Part shown: positions 34,942 to 45,102 of the stretch, piece after piece
How the letters are laid out: each line of letters starts with the position of its first letter
Position numbering within the stretch: the stretch's first letter is position 1
Assembly (NCBI RefSeq): GCF_022867885.1
Contig: NZ_JALIFP010000009.1
Span: 1-64,000 of the forward strand
Reading direction: 5' to 3'
Source: Lederbergia sp. NSJ-179
GTDB lineage: Bacteria; Bacillota; Bacilli; Bacillales; Bacillaceae_C
DNA length: 64,000 bases
Program-made: the position numbers and the translations under genes
Notes under the pieces: model-generated
What the model was told of the DNA's origin: nothing
The model's input: the letters and a program-made list of their open reading frames with translations, nothing else
Database searches by the model: none

Positions 34942-35093
34942 TTATTTTTAATAAATGAATGGACAAGAATTTATTTAAAAATTGAAATCGTTGTCACTAA
35001 AATATCCACGAATATTCCTTTGTTTCACATCATAATTTCATGTTATAATGTACGAATATTCTAGTTTAATTCGCAAAGGAAGTGGATGACGCC

Positions 35094-36362
35094 ATGAGTG
35101 AAACAAAATTGAAGTCAAATACTGTAAATGTGGAAGATATCCTGATTGCTTACCAACAATTAAAAGACGTTGTGGCACATACGCCTTTGCAAAAAAGTGA
35201 ACGTTTATCTGAAAAATATGACTGCCGTATTTACTTAAAAAGGGAAGATATGCAGCATGTGCGTTCTTTTAAATTGCGGGGCGCTTATTATAAAATAAAA
35301 CGAATGGAAACAGAAGCAAGGGAAAAAGGGGTTGTGTGTGCTAGTGCCGGCAATCATGCCCAAGGCGTTGCTTTTGCTTGCTCCCATCTTGGGATTTTTG
35401 GAACGATTTTTATGCCACAAACAACGCCCAATCAGAAAATTGACCAAGTTAAAATGTTTGGTCGTGAATTTGTGGAAATTGTGCTTGTCGGAGATACATT
35501 CGATGATTCATCCGTAAGTGCATTAGAGTACGCCAATCAGGAAGATAAAATTTTTATCCATCCTTTTGATGACCTTGATATTATTGCGGGACAGGGAACG
35601 GTTGCGGTTGAAATCATGAATGATTTAGAGGAGCCAGTTGACTTTGTCTTTTCTAGTATTGGTGGCGGGGGATTACTATCCGGCTTAAGTACTTATATAA
35701 AAAACTTATCTCCCCATACCCATATGATTGGAGTGGAACCTGCTGGCGCTGCCAGTATGAAAGCAGCCATAGAGAATAATGGGATCACTGTTCTTGATAC
35801 GATTGATAAGTTTGTGGATGGGGCTGCTGTAGGATGTGTGGGACAAAAAACTTTTGAAATTTGCAGTCAATATGTTAATGATATTATCCCAGTACCAGAA
35901 GGAAAAGTATGTACAACAATTCTAGATTTATACAACAAACATGCGATCATCGCAGAGCCTGCTGGCGCCCTTCCTATCGCAGCATTGGATTTTTATAAGG
36001 AAGAAATTAAGGGAAAATCCGTTATCTGTGTCGTTAGTGGCGGAAATAATGATATTGGGCGGATGCAGGAAATTAAAGAAAAATCCTTATTATATGAGGG
36101 CCTTCTCTATTACTTTATCGTCAATTTCCCCCAACGCGCTGGAGCCTTGCGTGAATTTTTGGATAATGTCCTTGGACCACAGGATGACATTACCCATTTT
36201 GAATATACGAAGAAAAACAATAAAGAAAGCGGCCCTGGCTTAGTCGGAATCGAGTTAAAGAGACCGGAAGATTATGAAGGATTAGTGGAACGTATGCGAC
36301 AAAAAGGCTTTCCCTTTACAGAAGTGAATAAAGACAGTACTTTGTTCAATCTGCTTATCTGA
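35094..36362 (+). CDS. ilvA: threonine ammonia-lyase (dehydratase), biosynthetic
   Basis: 422 aa PLP enzyme that converts threonine to 2-oxobutanoate for isoleucine. The PLP Lys is K60 in VRSFKLRGAYY; ASAGNHAQGVA and the Gly-rich SSIGGGGLLSG bind the cofactor, and a C-terminal ACT-like domain (YYFIVNFPQRAGALREFLDN) gives isoleucine feedback. ATG 35094 is used since the GTG at 35082 touches the ribosome site. A TATAAT box lies at 35044; no T-box leader is seen. It stands alone, away from an ilv-leu operon. Confidence 0.95.
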   Translation: MSETKLKSNTVNVEDILIAYQQLKDVVAHTPLQKSERLSEKYDCRIYLKREDMQHVRSFKLRGAYYKIKRMETEAREKGVVCASAGNHAQGVAFACSHLGIFGTIFMPQTTPNQKIDQVKMFGREFVEIVLVGDTFDDSSVSALEYANQEDKIFIHPFDDLDIIAGQGTVAVEIMNDLEEPVDFVFSSIGGGGLLSGLSTYIKNLSPHTHMIGVEPAGAASMKAAIENNGITVLDTIDKFVDGAAVGCVGQKTFEICSQYVNDIIPVPEGKVCTTILDLYNKHAIIAEPAGALPIAALDFYKEEIKGKSVICVVSGGNNDIGRMQEIKEKSLLYEGLLYYFIVNFPQRAGALREFLDNVLGPQDDITHFEYTKKNNKESGPGLVGIELKRPEDYEGLVERMRQKGFPFTEVNKDSTLFNLLI

Positions 36363-36369
36363 TTTGAGA

Positions 36370-36398
36370 AACTTGAGGCATTTGTCCTCAAGTTTTTT
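36370..36398 (+). terminator. terminator of ilvA
   Basis: AACTTGAGG, 7 nt, CCTCAAGTT, then TTTTTATT. Confidence 0.92.
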
Positions 36399-36429
36399 AT
36401 TGATCTCAGAATGTATTGATTGCTGAATG

Positions 36430-36553
36430 TGATGGAGTAATTTTGTCTGATATTTATGAATTTTAATGGCGATGGATGATTTCGAGAGGGAGTTGATAAA
36501 CTTCATGAGAGAATCAATGAACTTCCAGGACGATTGATGAACTTCTCACCCCA
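36430..36553. repeat. degenerate 20/21-bp repeat related to the 15.2-kb minisatellite
   Basis: Units TTGATAAACTTC (36493), TCAATGAACTTC (36514) and TTGATGAACTTC (36534) follow each other at 21 and 20 nt, with more decayed units at 36472 and 36451. The core TTGATGAACTT resembles the TTGCTGAACTT core of the array at 15210, as does the mix of 20- and 21-nt lengths. Confidence 0.6.
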
Positions 36554-36651
36554 ATTGCGCGACTCCTTGTCCATATGGCTGTCTTTCACGTGACAACAAC
36601 GATTAGGAAGATGTACGATGAACATACTTAAAATACAAAGAGGGATCTGTT

Positions 36652-37719
36652 TTGAAACAAATCTATAGTGAAATCATTCAATATCGTGGGACGCATTATG
36701 ATTTTGGCCTTTTACAGGGGAAAAAAATAAAAGATTCTCTGATAATTCAAAATCGAGAACAGCAATGGAAAGTGAGGAAGCCGCGATTTACGATCAAAGT
36801 GGAAGAAGTGAAACAAGCTATTCTACCCTTTGCCCCTGGGATATGGGAGGAATTGTTGGGCCTGCAAGCCGCACTCGAATGGCCAATGGAACGTGTTCTA
36901 GCTGAGTTTGGTGGCTATCGTTTGGAATATGTAAAATCAGGTTGCTCCATTTTAACAGGGGAAGATTATCTGATTCGCAATTATGATTACCATCCAAAAA
37001 CATATGAAGGGCGCTATCTATTATTTCAACCATCTGATCAAGGTTATGCGATGATTGGGCCCAGTCAGAGGGTCACAGGTCGTATGGATGGGATGAACGA
37101 AAAAGGGCTGGCAATGGGCTATAATTTTATGAATCGAAAAAAGCCGGGTGATGGCTTTATTTGTTGCATGATTGGAAGACTTATTTTGGAATCCTGCGCC
37201 TCAGTGACAGAAGCTGTGGATCTGTTAAAAGAAATTCCTCATCGGCATTCATTTAGCTATACCGTTTTTGATCCAAGTGGAGAAACCTTTATCGTGGAAG
37301 CAACTCCCCGTCGTATCGAAGTCCGCCAATCGAAGGCATGTACGAACCATTTTGAAATTTTGACAGACGAAAATCGTCATCATCTCGTCGATTCCAAACG
37401 TCGATTAGAGGCTATGAATTCGAAATATGAGACACTCACCAGTGCACATGAGGCCTTTCGTTTACTGAATGATCGAGATAAAGGCGTTTTTTCCGAATTA
37501 TACAGCAGTTGGGCTGGCACCATTCACACGTCCGCCTATTTGCCCAGAGAAATGAAGGCATGGATGGCATTAGGGGGCAACCAAGAACCCATTGAATTCG
37601 ATTTTTTAAAATGGCTAAATGGAGAAGATCTTACATGCAATAAAATTACAGGTGAAGTGAACACCGATATCCCATTTGTCCATATGGATGAAGGCGCACA
37701 TTGGTCGCGAAAAAAGTAA
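36652..37719 (+). CDS. C45-type Ntn-hydrolase / acyltransferase
   Basis: 355 aa of the penicillin acyltransferase/choloylglycine hydrolase-like superfamily. The predicted nucleophile is Cys in YVKSGCSIL (about residue 99), which becomes N-terminal after self-cleavage; NYDYHPKTYEGRY, GRMDGMNEKGLAMGYNFMN and the late Asn/Arg segments fit the family. Such enzymes hydrolyse or transfer amide-linked acyl groups; the substrate is unknown. TTG start with AGAGGGAT upstream. Bidirectional terminator after it. Confidence 0.85.
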   Translation: MKQIYSEIIQYRGTHYDFGLLQGKKIKDSLIIQNREQQWKVRKPRFTIKVEEVKQAILPFAPGIWEELLGLQAALEWPMERVLAEFGGYRLEYVKSGCSILTGEDYLIRNYDYHPKTYEGRYLLFQPSDQGYAMIGPSQRVTGRMDGMNEKGLAMGYNFMNRKKPGDGFICCMIGRLILESCASVTEAVDLLKEIPHRHSFSYTVFDPSGETFIVEATPRRIEVRQSKACTNHFEILTDENRHHLVDSKRRLEAMNSKYETLTSAHEAFRLLNDRDKGVFSELYSSWAGTIHTSAYLPREMKAWMALGGNQEPIEFDFLKWLNGEDLTCNKITGEVNTDIPFVHMDEGAHWSRKK

Positions 37720-37752
37720 ATTCAAATACGCTCGAAAATGCTATCCGAGCGT

Positions 37753-37788
37753 AAAAAGGCTAATTGCTCGAGCGCAATTAGCCTTTTT
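37753..37788. terminator. bidirectional terminator between convergent genes
   Basis: Perfect 15-bp stem AAAAAGGCTAATTGC / GCAATTAGCCTTTTT with a 6-nt loop; T runs serve both strands. It ends transcripts of the C45 gene and of yknZ. Confidence 0.95.
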
Positions 37789-37792
37789 ACAT

Positions 37793-39001
37793 TTATTCAT
37801 ATCTTAGCGCATCAATTGGACTTAGCTTAGATGCTTTGTTTGCTGGCAGGATTCCGAAAATAATACCAATAAAAGCGGAAAAGCCAACACCGATAAGGAC
37901 AACAAGCGGACTTACCATAGCCTCTATATCAGCAAACATTGAAATTATCCCCGTAGCCGCACTGGCCAATGCAATTCCAATCAAACCTCCTAGTGACGTA
38001 AGGGTAATCGATTCAATTAGAAACTGAAAAAGAATTTTTCCACGAGTTGCTCCTAATGCTTTACGTAAGCCAATTTCCCTTGTCCGCTCCGTCACAGAAA
38101 CGAGCATAATATTCATCACACCGATTCCGCCAACCAGAAGGGAAATGCCAGCAATGCTCCCGATAAAAAGTGTCATAATCCTAACCTCTTGTTTGAATTG
38201 GTCCTCCCATTCTGACATATCATAGGTCTCAAAATGACCATTTTCAAGATCCTTGCTTTCTGTCAATGTCTCGGCAGCCAGTCTTCCAGCCTCCCCGATT
38301 ACTTCTGGGCTTTCTGCTATGACAGAGAGTTCTTCAATTTCACTACTTCCGTACATTAAAGAAATAACCGTTCGGGGCATAAGCATTTCGCCATCCTCAT
38401 TCCATTGTTCAGGGGTAGGCGATTTATAAACACCAATAATTTTATATGGATTATCGTTCAGCTCAATAATTTCTCCGACCGGTTCTTCATTATCCTTAAA
38501 AAATTTCTCCCGTGCGACCTTGTCAATCATCACGACACGGTTCATCCCATCGTAATCACGGGTATTGATGGGTCTACCTTCCAAAACTTCTATACCAAGT
38601 GCCAAGAAATATTCCGAACCTATTCCTGTAATATTCAATTCACCTTGTTGATCATTATGCACCAACTGCCCCCAACCCATATTTGTCGCAACAACTGATT
38701 TTACGCCCGGAACAGCTGCCAGTGTCTCCACATCGTTAGCTGTTAATTCTGGATACTCGTAAACGTAATCACTGCTCATCATTTCTTCTTCTGTTAAATC
38801 TTCTACATAGTTTAACTGAATCGCATTTTTATCAGTCGCAAATAACTCCGCCTCCATTTGTTTCTGTACCCCTTGGCCAAGCCCTACAATCGTAATAACA
38901 GCTGCCACCCCAATAATAATCCCGAGCATCGTCAATAACGCGCGAATTTTATGATTCCAAATCGAGGAGAAGGCAATTTTAAAACTTTCTAGTATATTCA
39001 T
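37793..39001 (-). CDS. yknZ: MacB-type ABC transporter permease (YknZ-like)
   Basis: 402 aa. One N-terminal helix, a large external MacB_PCD domain (about 45-240), then three helices of the FtsX domain with GVMNIMLVSVTERTREIGLRKALGA. It works with the ATPase and the adaptor encoded upstream. The ATG overlaps the ATPase stop by 4 bp. In B. subtilis YknWXYZ gives resistance to the SdpC toxin; the present product is its likely counterpart, though no yknW is seen. Confidence 0.9.
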   Translation of the reverse strand: MNILESFKIAFSSIWNHKIRALLTMLGIIIGVAAVITIVGLGQGVQKQMEAELFATDKNAIQLNYVEDLTEEEMMSSDYVYEYPELTANDVETLAAVPGVKSVVATNMGWGQLVHNDQQGELNITGIGSEYFLALGIEVLEGRPINTRDYDGMNRVVMIDKVAREKFFKDNEEPVGEIIELNDNPYKIIGVYKSPTPEQWNEDGEMLMPRTVISLMYGSSEIEELSVIAESPEVIGEAGRLAAETLTESKDLENGHFETYDMSEWEDQFKQEVRIMTLFIGSIAGISLLVGGIGVMNIMLVSVTERTREIGLRKALGATRGKILFQFLIESITLTSLGGLIGIALASAATGIISMFADIEAMVSPLVVLIGVGFSAFIGIIFGILPANKASKLSPIDALRYE

Positions 39002-39678
39002 GATGTCATCCTCCGATCATCGGTGATCATTCCATCCCTCAAGGTGATCACCCGATTGGCATAGGCGGCGACTTCCTCCTCATGTGTAACAAGGATGACG
39101 GTTTTTCCCTCTTGATTCAGTTGGACAAACAGCTCCATAATTTGCTTACTTGTCTTGGAATCAAGTGCACCGGTTGGCTCATCAGCCATGATCACGGATG
39201 GATCATTCACAAGCGCACGGGCGATTGCCACGCGCTGCTTTTGTCCACCCGATAATTGGTTTGGCAAATGCTTCAACCGATCACCCAAGCCGACTTTTTC
39301 CAGCATTTTTTGCGCTCTTCCTCTCCGTTCACGCTTCGACATCCCCGCATAGATAAGCGGAGTCTCCACATTTTTTAACGCATTTAAGCGCGGAAGCAGG
39401 AAGAATTGTTGAAACACAAAGCCAATATGGCGATTGCGGAGCTGAGCCAATTGCTTCTCTTTAAAGGAACTGATTTTTTCATTATTTAATTCATAGGCTC
39501 CTCCTGTTGGATAATCCAGGAAACCAATAATATTCATTAAAGTCGATTTCCCTGAACCAGATGGGCCCATAATGGCAACAAATTCACCGTCTTCAATTGA
39601 AAGATCAATCCCGTGTAAAACAGGAACTTTAAGCGAGCCATTCCCGTAGACTTTTGTTATCTCACTCAACTTCATCAT
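38998..39678 (-). CDS. yknY: ABC transporter ATP-binding protein (YknY/LolD-like)
   Basis: 226 aa MacB-type ATPase: Walker [13 protein letters not shown], signature [14 protein letters not shown], Walker [13 protein letters not shown] and switch His in VTHEEEVA. It powers the YknZ permease without moving a substrate through the membrane itself. Its start overlaps the end of the adaptor gene by 17 bp. Confidence 0.94.
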   Translation of the reverse strand: MMKLSEITKVYGNGSLKVPVLHGIDLSIEDGEFVAIMGPSGSGKSTLMNIIGFLDYPTGGAYELNNEKISSFKEKQLAQLRNRHIGFVFQQFFLLPRLNALKNVETPLIYAGMSKRERRGRAQKMLEKVGLGDRLKHLPNQLSGGQKQRVAIARALVNDPSVIMADEPTGALDSKTSKQIMELFVQLNQEGKTVILVTHEEEVAAYANRVITLRDGMITDDRRMTS

Positions 39679-40924
39679 AGGACGTCACTTCCATTCCATC
39701 ATGCAATCCAGGGGATGGGGAGATGACGACTAACTCATCCTTCGTTACACCCTCTGTAATCTCAATAAATTCATCGTTCATTTTGCCTGTTTCGATTTCC
39801 CGTCTTTGTAAAACTCCATCGACAAGCACATAAATCACTTCCACCATTTCCCCGCTACTCTCTCCATTCTCATCCACGTCCTCCTCTTCCACGATCGCCA
39901 TATGAGGAACAACTAAAGATTTTTCTCCACCGCCCATTTTCACTTCTAATGAGACATGGAATCCTTGGCGTAGTTCAGTTGTATCATCAGTAATCGCTAC
40001 TTTAAATGGATAAGTCGTGACATTGCCGCCACCGCCCATCATTTCATAGTCTTCACCGCCACCACCATCATCTGTTGGAAACTGAGAAACAGACTCAACG
40101 ACTCCTTTCCATTCTCTATCTTTAAAAACCTTCGGGCGAATGACAACAGGCTGATCCTTTGCAATTTTAACCGCATCAAATTCATTCATCGTCCCAATGA
40201 CTTTATAAGGTTGACTGGAAATGATATGAACAACAGGTTCGGTGGAACCCGTTTCGGTTTTCTCCACATTTTTGTTGACTTTTACAACAATTCCATCAAT
40301 TTTGCTTACAACGGTCATCGCTTTTATTTGTGCATCTAGCTCATTAATCGTCTCTTGTATAGATTGAATCTCTTCTTTTGTAGCTTCATGGTCCATTTCT
40401 GCTTGAACCTTTTCATTTTCAAGTTGGTTCACATCATCTTGAGTGACAGCTTCTTCTGCTACCTCTGCCTCCGGGTCAATCTTTCGCCCAACCTTTTGCT
40501 TCGCCTCTTTGATTCTCTTATTCAATTCTGCTATTTGATTTATTTCAATTTGCGCTCTTTTATTCACTAAATCTCGTTCCCGAACCGTTTTATCAAATTC
40601 ACGACTCAATTTTGAAGAGTCATAGACAAATAAAGGATCTCCTTTTTTCACTTTTTTATTTTCCTCAACCTTAAACTCTTGTATTTCCCCGTTTTCCGGT
40701 TCTGCATAAACTTTTTGTTCACTTTCTGGAACAATTTGTCCTGTCACTAAAATACTTTCGGTTAATTCTTGTTTATCCGCTTTTTGGACAGTAAGCGACA
40801 TGTCTTCTTCTTCCATGCCATCGACCACTTTCGACCCCATTTTCATGACAATAGTGGCGCCAACAGCTAAGAAAATCAAAATTCCTGCAATAATGCCAAT
40901 CCAAATCCATACCTTTTTTTTCAC
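39662..40924 (-). CDS. yknX: efflux adaptor (membrane-fusion protein), YknX-like
   Basis: 420 aa. N-terminal membrane anchor (VWIWIGIIAGILIFLAVGA), then a biotinyl-lipoyl-like domain split by an alpha-helical hairpin (about 95-210), a beta-barrel, and a tail rich in Gly and acidic residues (GGGGEDYEMMGGGG). It joins the YknYZ pump to its substrate outside the membrane. GTG start with AGGGGGAT upstream. First gene of the operon. Confidence 0.9.
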   Translation of the reverse strand: MKKKVWIWIGIIAGILIFLAVGATIVMKMGSKVVDGMEEEDMSLTVQKADKQELTESILVTGQIVPESEQKVYAEPENGEIQEFKVEENKKVKKGDPLFVYDSSKLSREFDKTVRERDLVNKRAQIEINQIAELNKRIKEAKQKVGRKIDPEAEVAEEAVTQDDVNQLENEKVQAEMDHEATKEEIQSIQETINELDAQIKAMTVVSKIDGIVVKVNKNVEKTETGSTEPVVHIISSQPYKVIGTMNEFDAVKIAKDQPVVIRPKVFKDREWKGVVESVSQFPTDDGGGGEDYEMMGGGGNVTTYPFKVAITDDTTELRQGFHVSLEVKMGGGEKSLVVPHMAIVEEEDVDENGESSGEMVEVIYVLVDGVLQRREIETGKMNDEFIEITEGVTKDELVVISPSPGLHDGMEVTSYDEVE

Positions 40925-40978
40925 AATTGATCCCCCTATAAAAATTCTCTCACAATATATTTTTATCCTCTTATACTA

Positions 40979-41006
40979 TAACGTATAAAACGACAAAAAA
41001 GTTTCG
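40979..41006 (-). promoter_or_regulatory. possible ECF-sigma (sigma-W-like) promoter of yknXYZ
   Basis: On the minus strand CGAAAC, 17 nt, CGTTA resembles the sigma-W form TGAAAC-N16/17-CGTA. The ykn operon belongs to the sigma-W regulon in B. subtilis, which supports the reading. A weak sigma-A alternative overlaps it. Confidence 0.45.
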
Positions 41007-41013
41007 CTATTTA

Positions 41014-41053
41014 AAAAAAAAGATAATCTCCCTTAGAAAGAAGATTATCTTTT
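41014..41053 (-). terminator. terminator of the yidC operon
   Basis: AAAAGATAATCT and AGATTATCTTTT pair with a 12-nt loop; read on the minus strand it ends in a long T run. Confidence 0.85.
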
Positions 41054-41128
41054 AAAACTAGTATTTATCCCGGATAAACGAACAATCAATGAGGGATGAA
41101 AAGAACCCCCACTAAATGAAGCTTCACT

Positions 41129-41917
41129 TTATTTAGAAGGTGATTTTGAATCCCCTTTTTCTTCCACTTTTTCCGGATGTTGCATATAAAATTTCCGCCC
41201 AAGCCAAGTTTGGAAAATCATGAATATACCACTGACAGTCCAATATAGCGGTAGGGCAGCTGGTGCTGAAAAAGAGATGAACATGATCATAATCGGAGAC
41301 AGGTAAGAGAACATTTTCATCTGTTTTTTCTGAGCTTCTGGGACCGTTACCAGCGATACCTCTGCCTGAATAAAATAAACCAATCCGGCAATTAACATCA
41401 TGATCCAGTCCGGATTTCCTAAATCGAACCATAAAAAGGAATGACTGGCAATATCAGCCGAACTACGAATCGCCCAATACAGTCCCATTAGGATGGGCAT
41501 TTGGATGATCACAGGGAGACAGCCAACACCAAGCGGGTTGACATTATGTTTTTGATAAAGCAGCATCATTTCTTGCTGAATTTTTTTCTGTTCTTCAGGG
41601 TTTTTTGTCGCCTTTAGTCGTTTTTGGATATCGTCCATTTCAGGCTTGATCTTGTCCATCTTTACTTTCATTTCTTGTTGTTTCTTATACGTGTTGAGCA
41701 TAAATGGCAGCAAGACCAAACGAATGATTAAAGTAATAATGATAATCGCGAGTCCATATTCTCCCCATAAGGTAGAACCAATTTCATGGATTCCCCAAGA
41801 AAGTGGCCGAACAAAAGTATTATAAAAAAAGCCTGTTTTATTTTCTACTCCTGAGCAACCACCAAGCATAAAGCTAGTGATCACAAGCAAAGAAAGTAAT
41901 AATATATTTTTTTTCAA
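41129..41917 (-). CDS. yidC: membrane protein insertase YidC (SpoIIIJ/YqjG type)
   Basis: 262 aa with a lipoprotein signal (lipobox MLGGC, Cys about residue 21) and five membrane helices, as in Gram-positive YidC. The conserved hydrophilic-groove Arg is in TLIIRLVLLPFMLNTYKKQQEMK, and NPLGVGCLPVIIQMPILMGLYWAIR is typical. It inserts proteins into the membrane with or without Sec. TTG start after AAAGGTG. The absence of rnpA/jag neighbours suggests the YqjG-like second copy. Confidence 0.93.
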   Translation of the reverse strand: MKKNILLLSLLVITSFMLGGCSGVENKTGFFYNTFVRPLSWGIHEIGSTLWGEYGLAIIIITLIIRLVLLPFMLNTYKKQQEMKVKMDKIKPEMDDIQKRLKATKNPEEQKKIQQEMMLLYQKHNVNPLGVGCLPVIIQMPILMGLYWAIRSSADIASHSFLWFDLGNPDWIMMLIAGLVYFIQAEVSLVTVPEAQKKQMKMFSYLSPIMIMFISFSAPAALPLYWTVSGIFMIFQTWLGRKFYMQHPEKVEEKGDSKSPSK

Positions 41918-41954
41918 TTCAATTTCACCTTTCTATTTAAAAAATTGGCGTCTT

Positions 41955-42221
41955 CTAAATAGGAAAGTGGTCCTCTTCTGAATCATCTGGAGATTCTTGT
42001 CTTTTGACCGTCTTCATTGGCTGAAACCGAAGAAGATGCGGTCTATCATTTTGAATCGTAGGCGCCATAAAGATATTTAGTTGAACAGATTCATGGGCCC
42101 GACCGTTCGTTTGCACAGAGCGAGAAAGCATGATTAATTGCCAACTCAAAATCCAGATAATCGCAATCGTAAGTGGTAAAATCCATTCTGCATATGATTC
42201 TTGAAGTAATAGATCATACAT
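41955..42221 (-). CDS. small single-pass membrane protein
   Basis: 88 aa from ATG 42221 with AGGTG 6 nt upstream. One hydrophobic segment (AEWILPLTIAIIWILSWQLIML) is followed by a hydrophilic tail ending in an acidic stretch (ESPDDSEEDHFPI). It lies 37 bp upstream of yidC in the same direction and is probably co-transcribed. Family not recognised. Confidence 0.55.
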   Translation of the reverse strand: MYDLLLQESYAEWILPLTIAIIWILSWQLIMLSRSVQTNGRAHESVQLNIFMAPTIQNDRPHLLRFQPMKTVKRQESPDDSEEDHFPI

Positions 42222-42355
42222 GACGAACACCTAATTTCTTAAGATCAATACTAAAAGTATAGTAGTTATTTGCAAGAATGTAAAAGGTTTTCTCGATAAA
42301 ACAAAAAGAATAGAGCTAGAACGGCGCTATAGTTAGGATCGGTACTTTTTAACAG

Positions 42356-42385
42356 AAAAAGATGTCCACAAAGGAACATCTTTTT
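42356..42385 (-). terminator. terminator of the P450 gene
   Basis: AAAAAGATGT and ACATCTTTTT with a 10-nt loop, 12 nt after the stop; symmetrical, with T runs on both strands. Confidence 0.85.
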
Positions 42386-42397
42386 CATCCTAGTATT

Positions 42398-43957
<1,560 letters not shown>

Positions 43958-44057
43958 TCTTATCTAGAGAGGTGGAGGGACTGGCCCTACGAAGCCTCGG
44001 CAGCGGACTCAGAGAAGTACTGTGCCAACTCCAGTAGTATAATACTTGAAGATAAGA
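43958..44057 (+). ncRNA. SAM-I (S-box) riboswitch
   Basis: P1 TCTTATC, then AGAGAGGTGGAGGGACTGGC, CCTACGAAGCCTCGGCAGC, GTGCCAACTCCAGTAG and the closing P1 GATAAGA. The order and core bases match the S-box family, and a terminator follows at 44082. It governs the SDR/NhaC-type operon. Confidence 0.95.
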
Positions 44058-44081
44058 AGAGGATTCTGCCTATATGTTTTA

Positions 44082-44115
44082 AAGCCTCTTCTACCTTTAA
44101 AGAAGAGGCTTTTTC
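44082..44115 (+). terminator. riboswitch-controlled terminator
   Basis: GCCTCTTC and GAAGAGGC stem with an 11-nt loop and five T. It is the expression platform of the SAM-I element. The leader continues to 44278 without a gene. Confidence 0.9.
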
Positions 44116-44278
44116 ACATTAGAAGGTTAAAAAACATCATTCTGCCCGTTAAAATGGGGATAAAATAGAGCTTACATTAGATTTTAGGATAATCTTTTCT
44201 TCTATCACAACAGATTGAAGCTTATCTCTAAAGCTTTCATCTGTTGTTCTTTATTTTTTCTCAAAAGGGGGACAACCC

Positions 44279-45043
44279 ATGTATACCATGGATTTAACAG
44301 GAAAAGTAGCCATTGTCACAGGTGGGGCAAATGGCATCGGAAAGGCCATTGTCGATGCGTTTTTGGATTGTGGTGCAAAAGTGGCGGTTGCTGACATGTC
44401 CGTAATGGAAAAAGCTTCAAGTGATCACTTATATTATGTTAAAACCAATGTATCTAAAAGTGACCAGGTAGAAGATATGATTAAACAAGTAACGACTCAC
44501 TTCGGAAGATTGGATATTCTTGTAAACAACGCAGGTATTTCCACAATGGATTATATGGTTGATATTAAGGAGCAAGATTGGGATCGGACGATGGATGTGA
44601 ACGCAAAAGGTGTATACCTATGCACGAAGGCAGCCGCCAAAATTTTGAAAGCCCAAGGCGAAGGGGGAAAAATTATCAATATCTCCTCTCAAGCAGGTAA
44701 AAATGGCTATCGTTTGATGGGAAGTTACGTAGCCTCCAAACATGCAGTACTAGGCATGACAAAAGTAGCTGCCATTGAACTGGCCAGAGATCAAATTAAT
44801 GTAAATGCGGTATGTCCCGGAATCGTAGAAACGGATATGAAAAGAACAGAAAGAGTAATCGGAGGGGAACTTCGGGGTCTTGACGAAGAATTAATTCGGC
44901 TAGAAGACAACTCCCAAGTACCATTAGGGAGAACAGCATTACCAGAAGATATTGCCAATGTGGTTGTCTTTTTGGCCTCAAAATACTCTGATTACATGAC
45001 TGGACAAGGGATTAACGTTACAGGCGGGATGACAATGAACTAA
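44279..45043 (+). CDS. short-chain dehydrogenase/reductase under S-box control
   Basis: 254 aa classical SDR. The NAD(P) loop is TGGANGIGK, NNAG follows, and the Ser-Tyr-Lys catalytic set is INISSQAG and SYVASKHA. The acidic residue after the second strand (VADMS) suggests NAD. The C-terminal TGQGINVTGGMTMN is typical. First gene of a SAM-I operon with a transporter, so it probably acts on a sulfur-related hydroxy or keto compound; this is inferred from control only. GGGGG ribosome site. Confidence 0.88.
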   Translation: MYTMDLTGKVAIVTGGANGIGKAIVDAFLDCGAKVAVADMSVMEKASSDHLYYVKTNVSKSDQVEDMIKQVTTHFGRLDILVNNAGISTMDYMVDIKEQDWDRTMDVNAKGVYLCTKAAAKILKAQGEGGKIINISSQAGKNGYRLMGSYVASKHAVLGMTKVAAIELARDQINVNAVCPGIVETDMKRTERVIGGELRGLDEELIRLEDNSQVPLGRTALPEDIANVVVFLASKYSDYMTGQGINVTGGMTMN

Positions 45044-45102
45044 TTGGCAATCTCTAATCTACTTCACAAAATAAAATGAATAGAAATTCAGGAGGTCATT
45101 TT

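Noticed and set aside
35000-35093. T-box leader before ilvA
   Set aside because: The leader is too short and lacks the conserved T-box sequence and a terminator.
36363-36506. Minus-strand 74-codon frame after ilvA
   Set aside because: Runs through the ilvA terminator and the degenerate repeat; no start signal.
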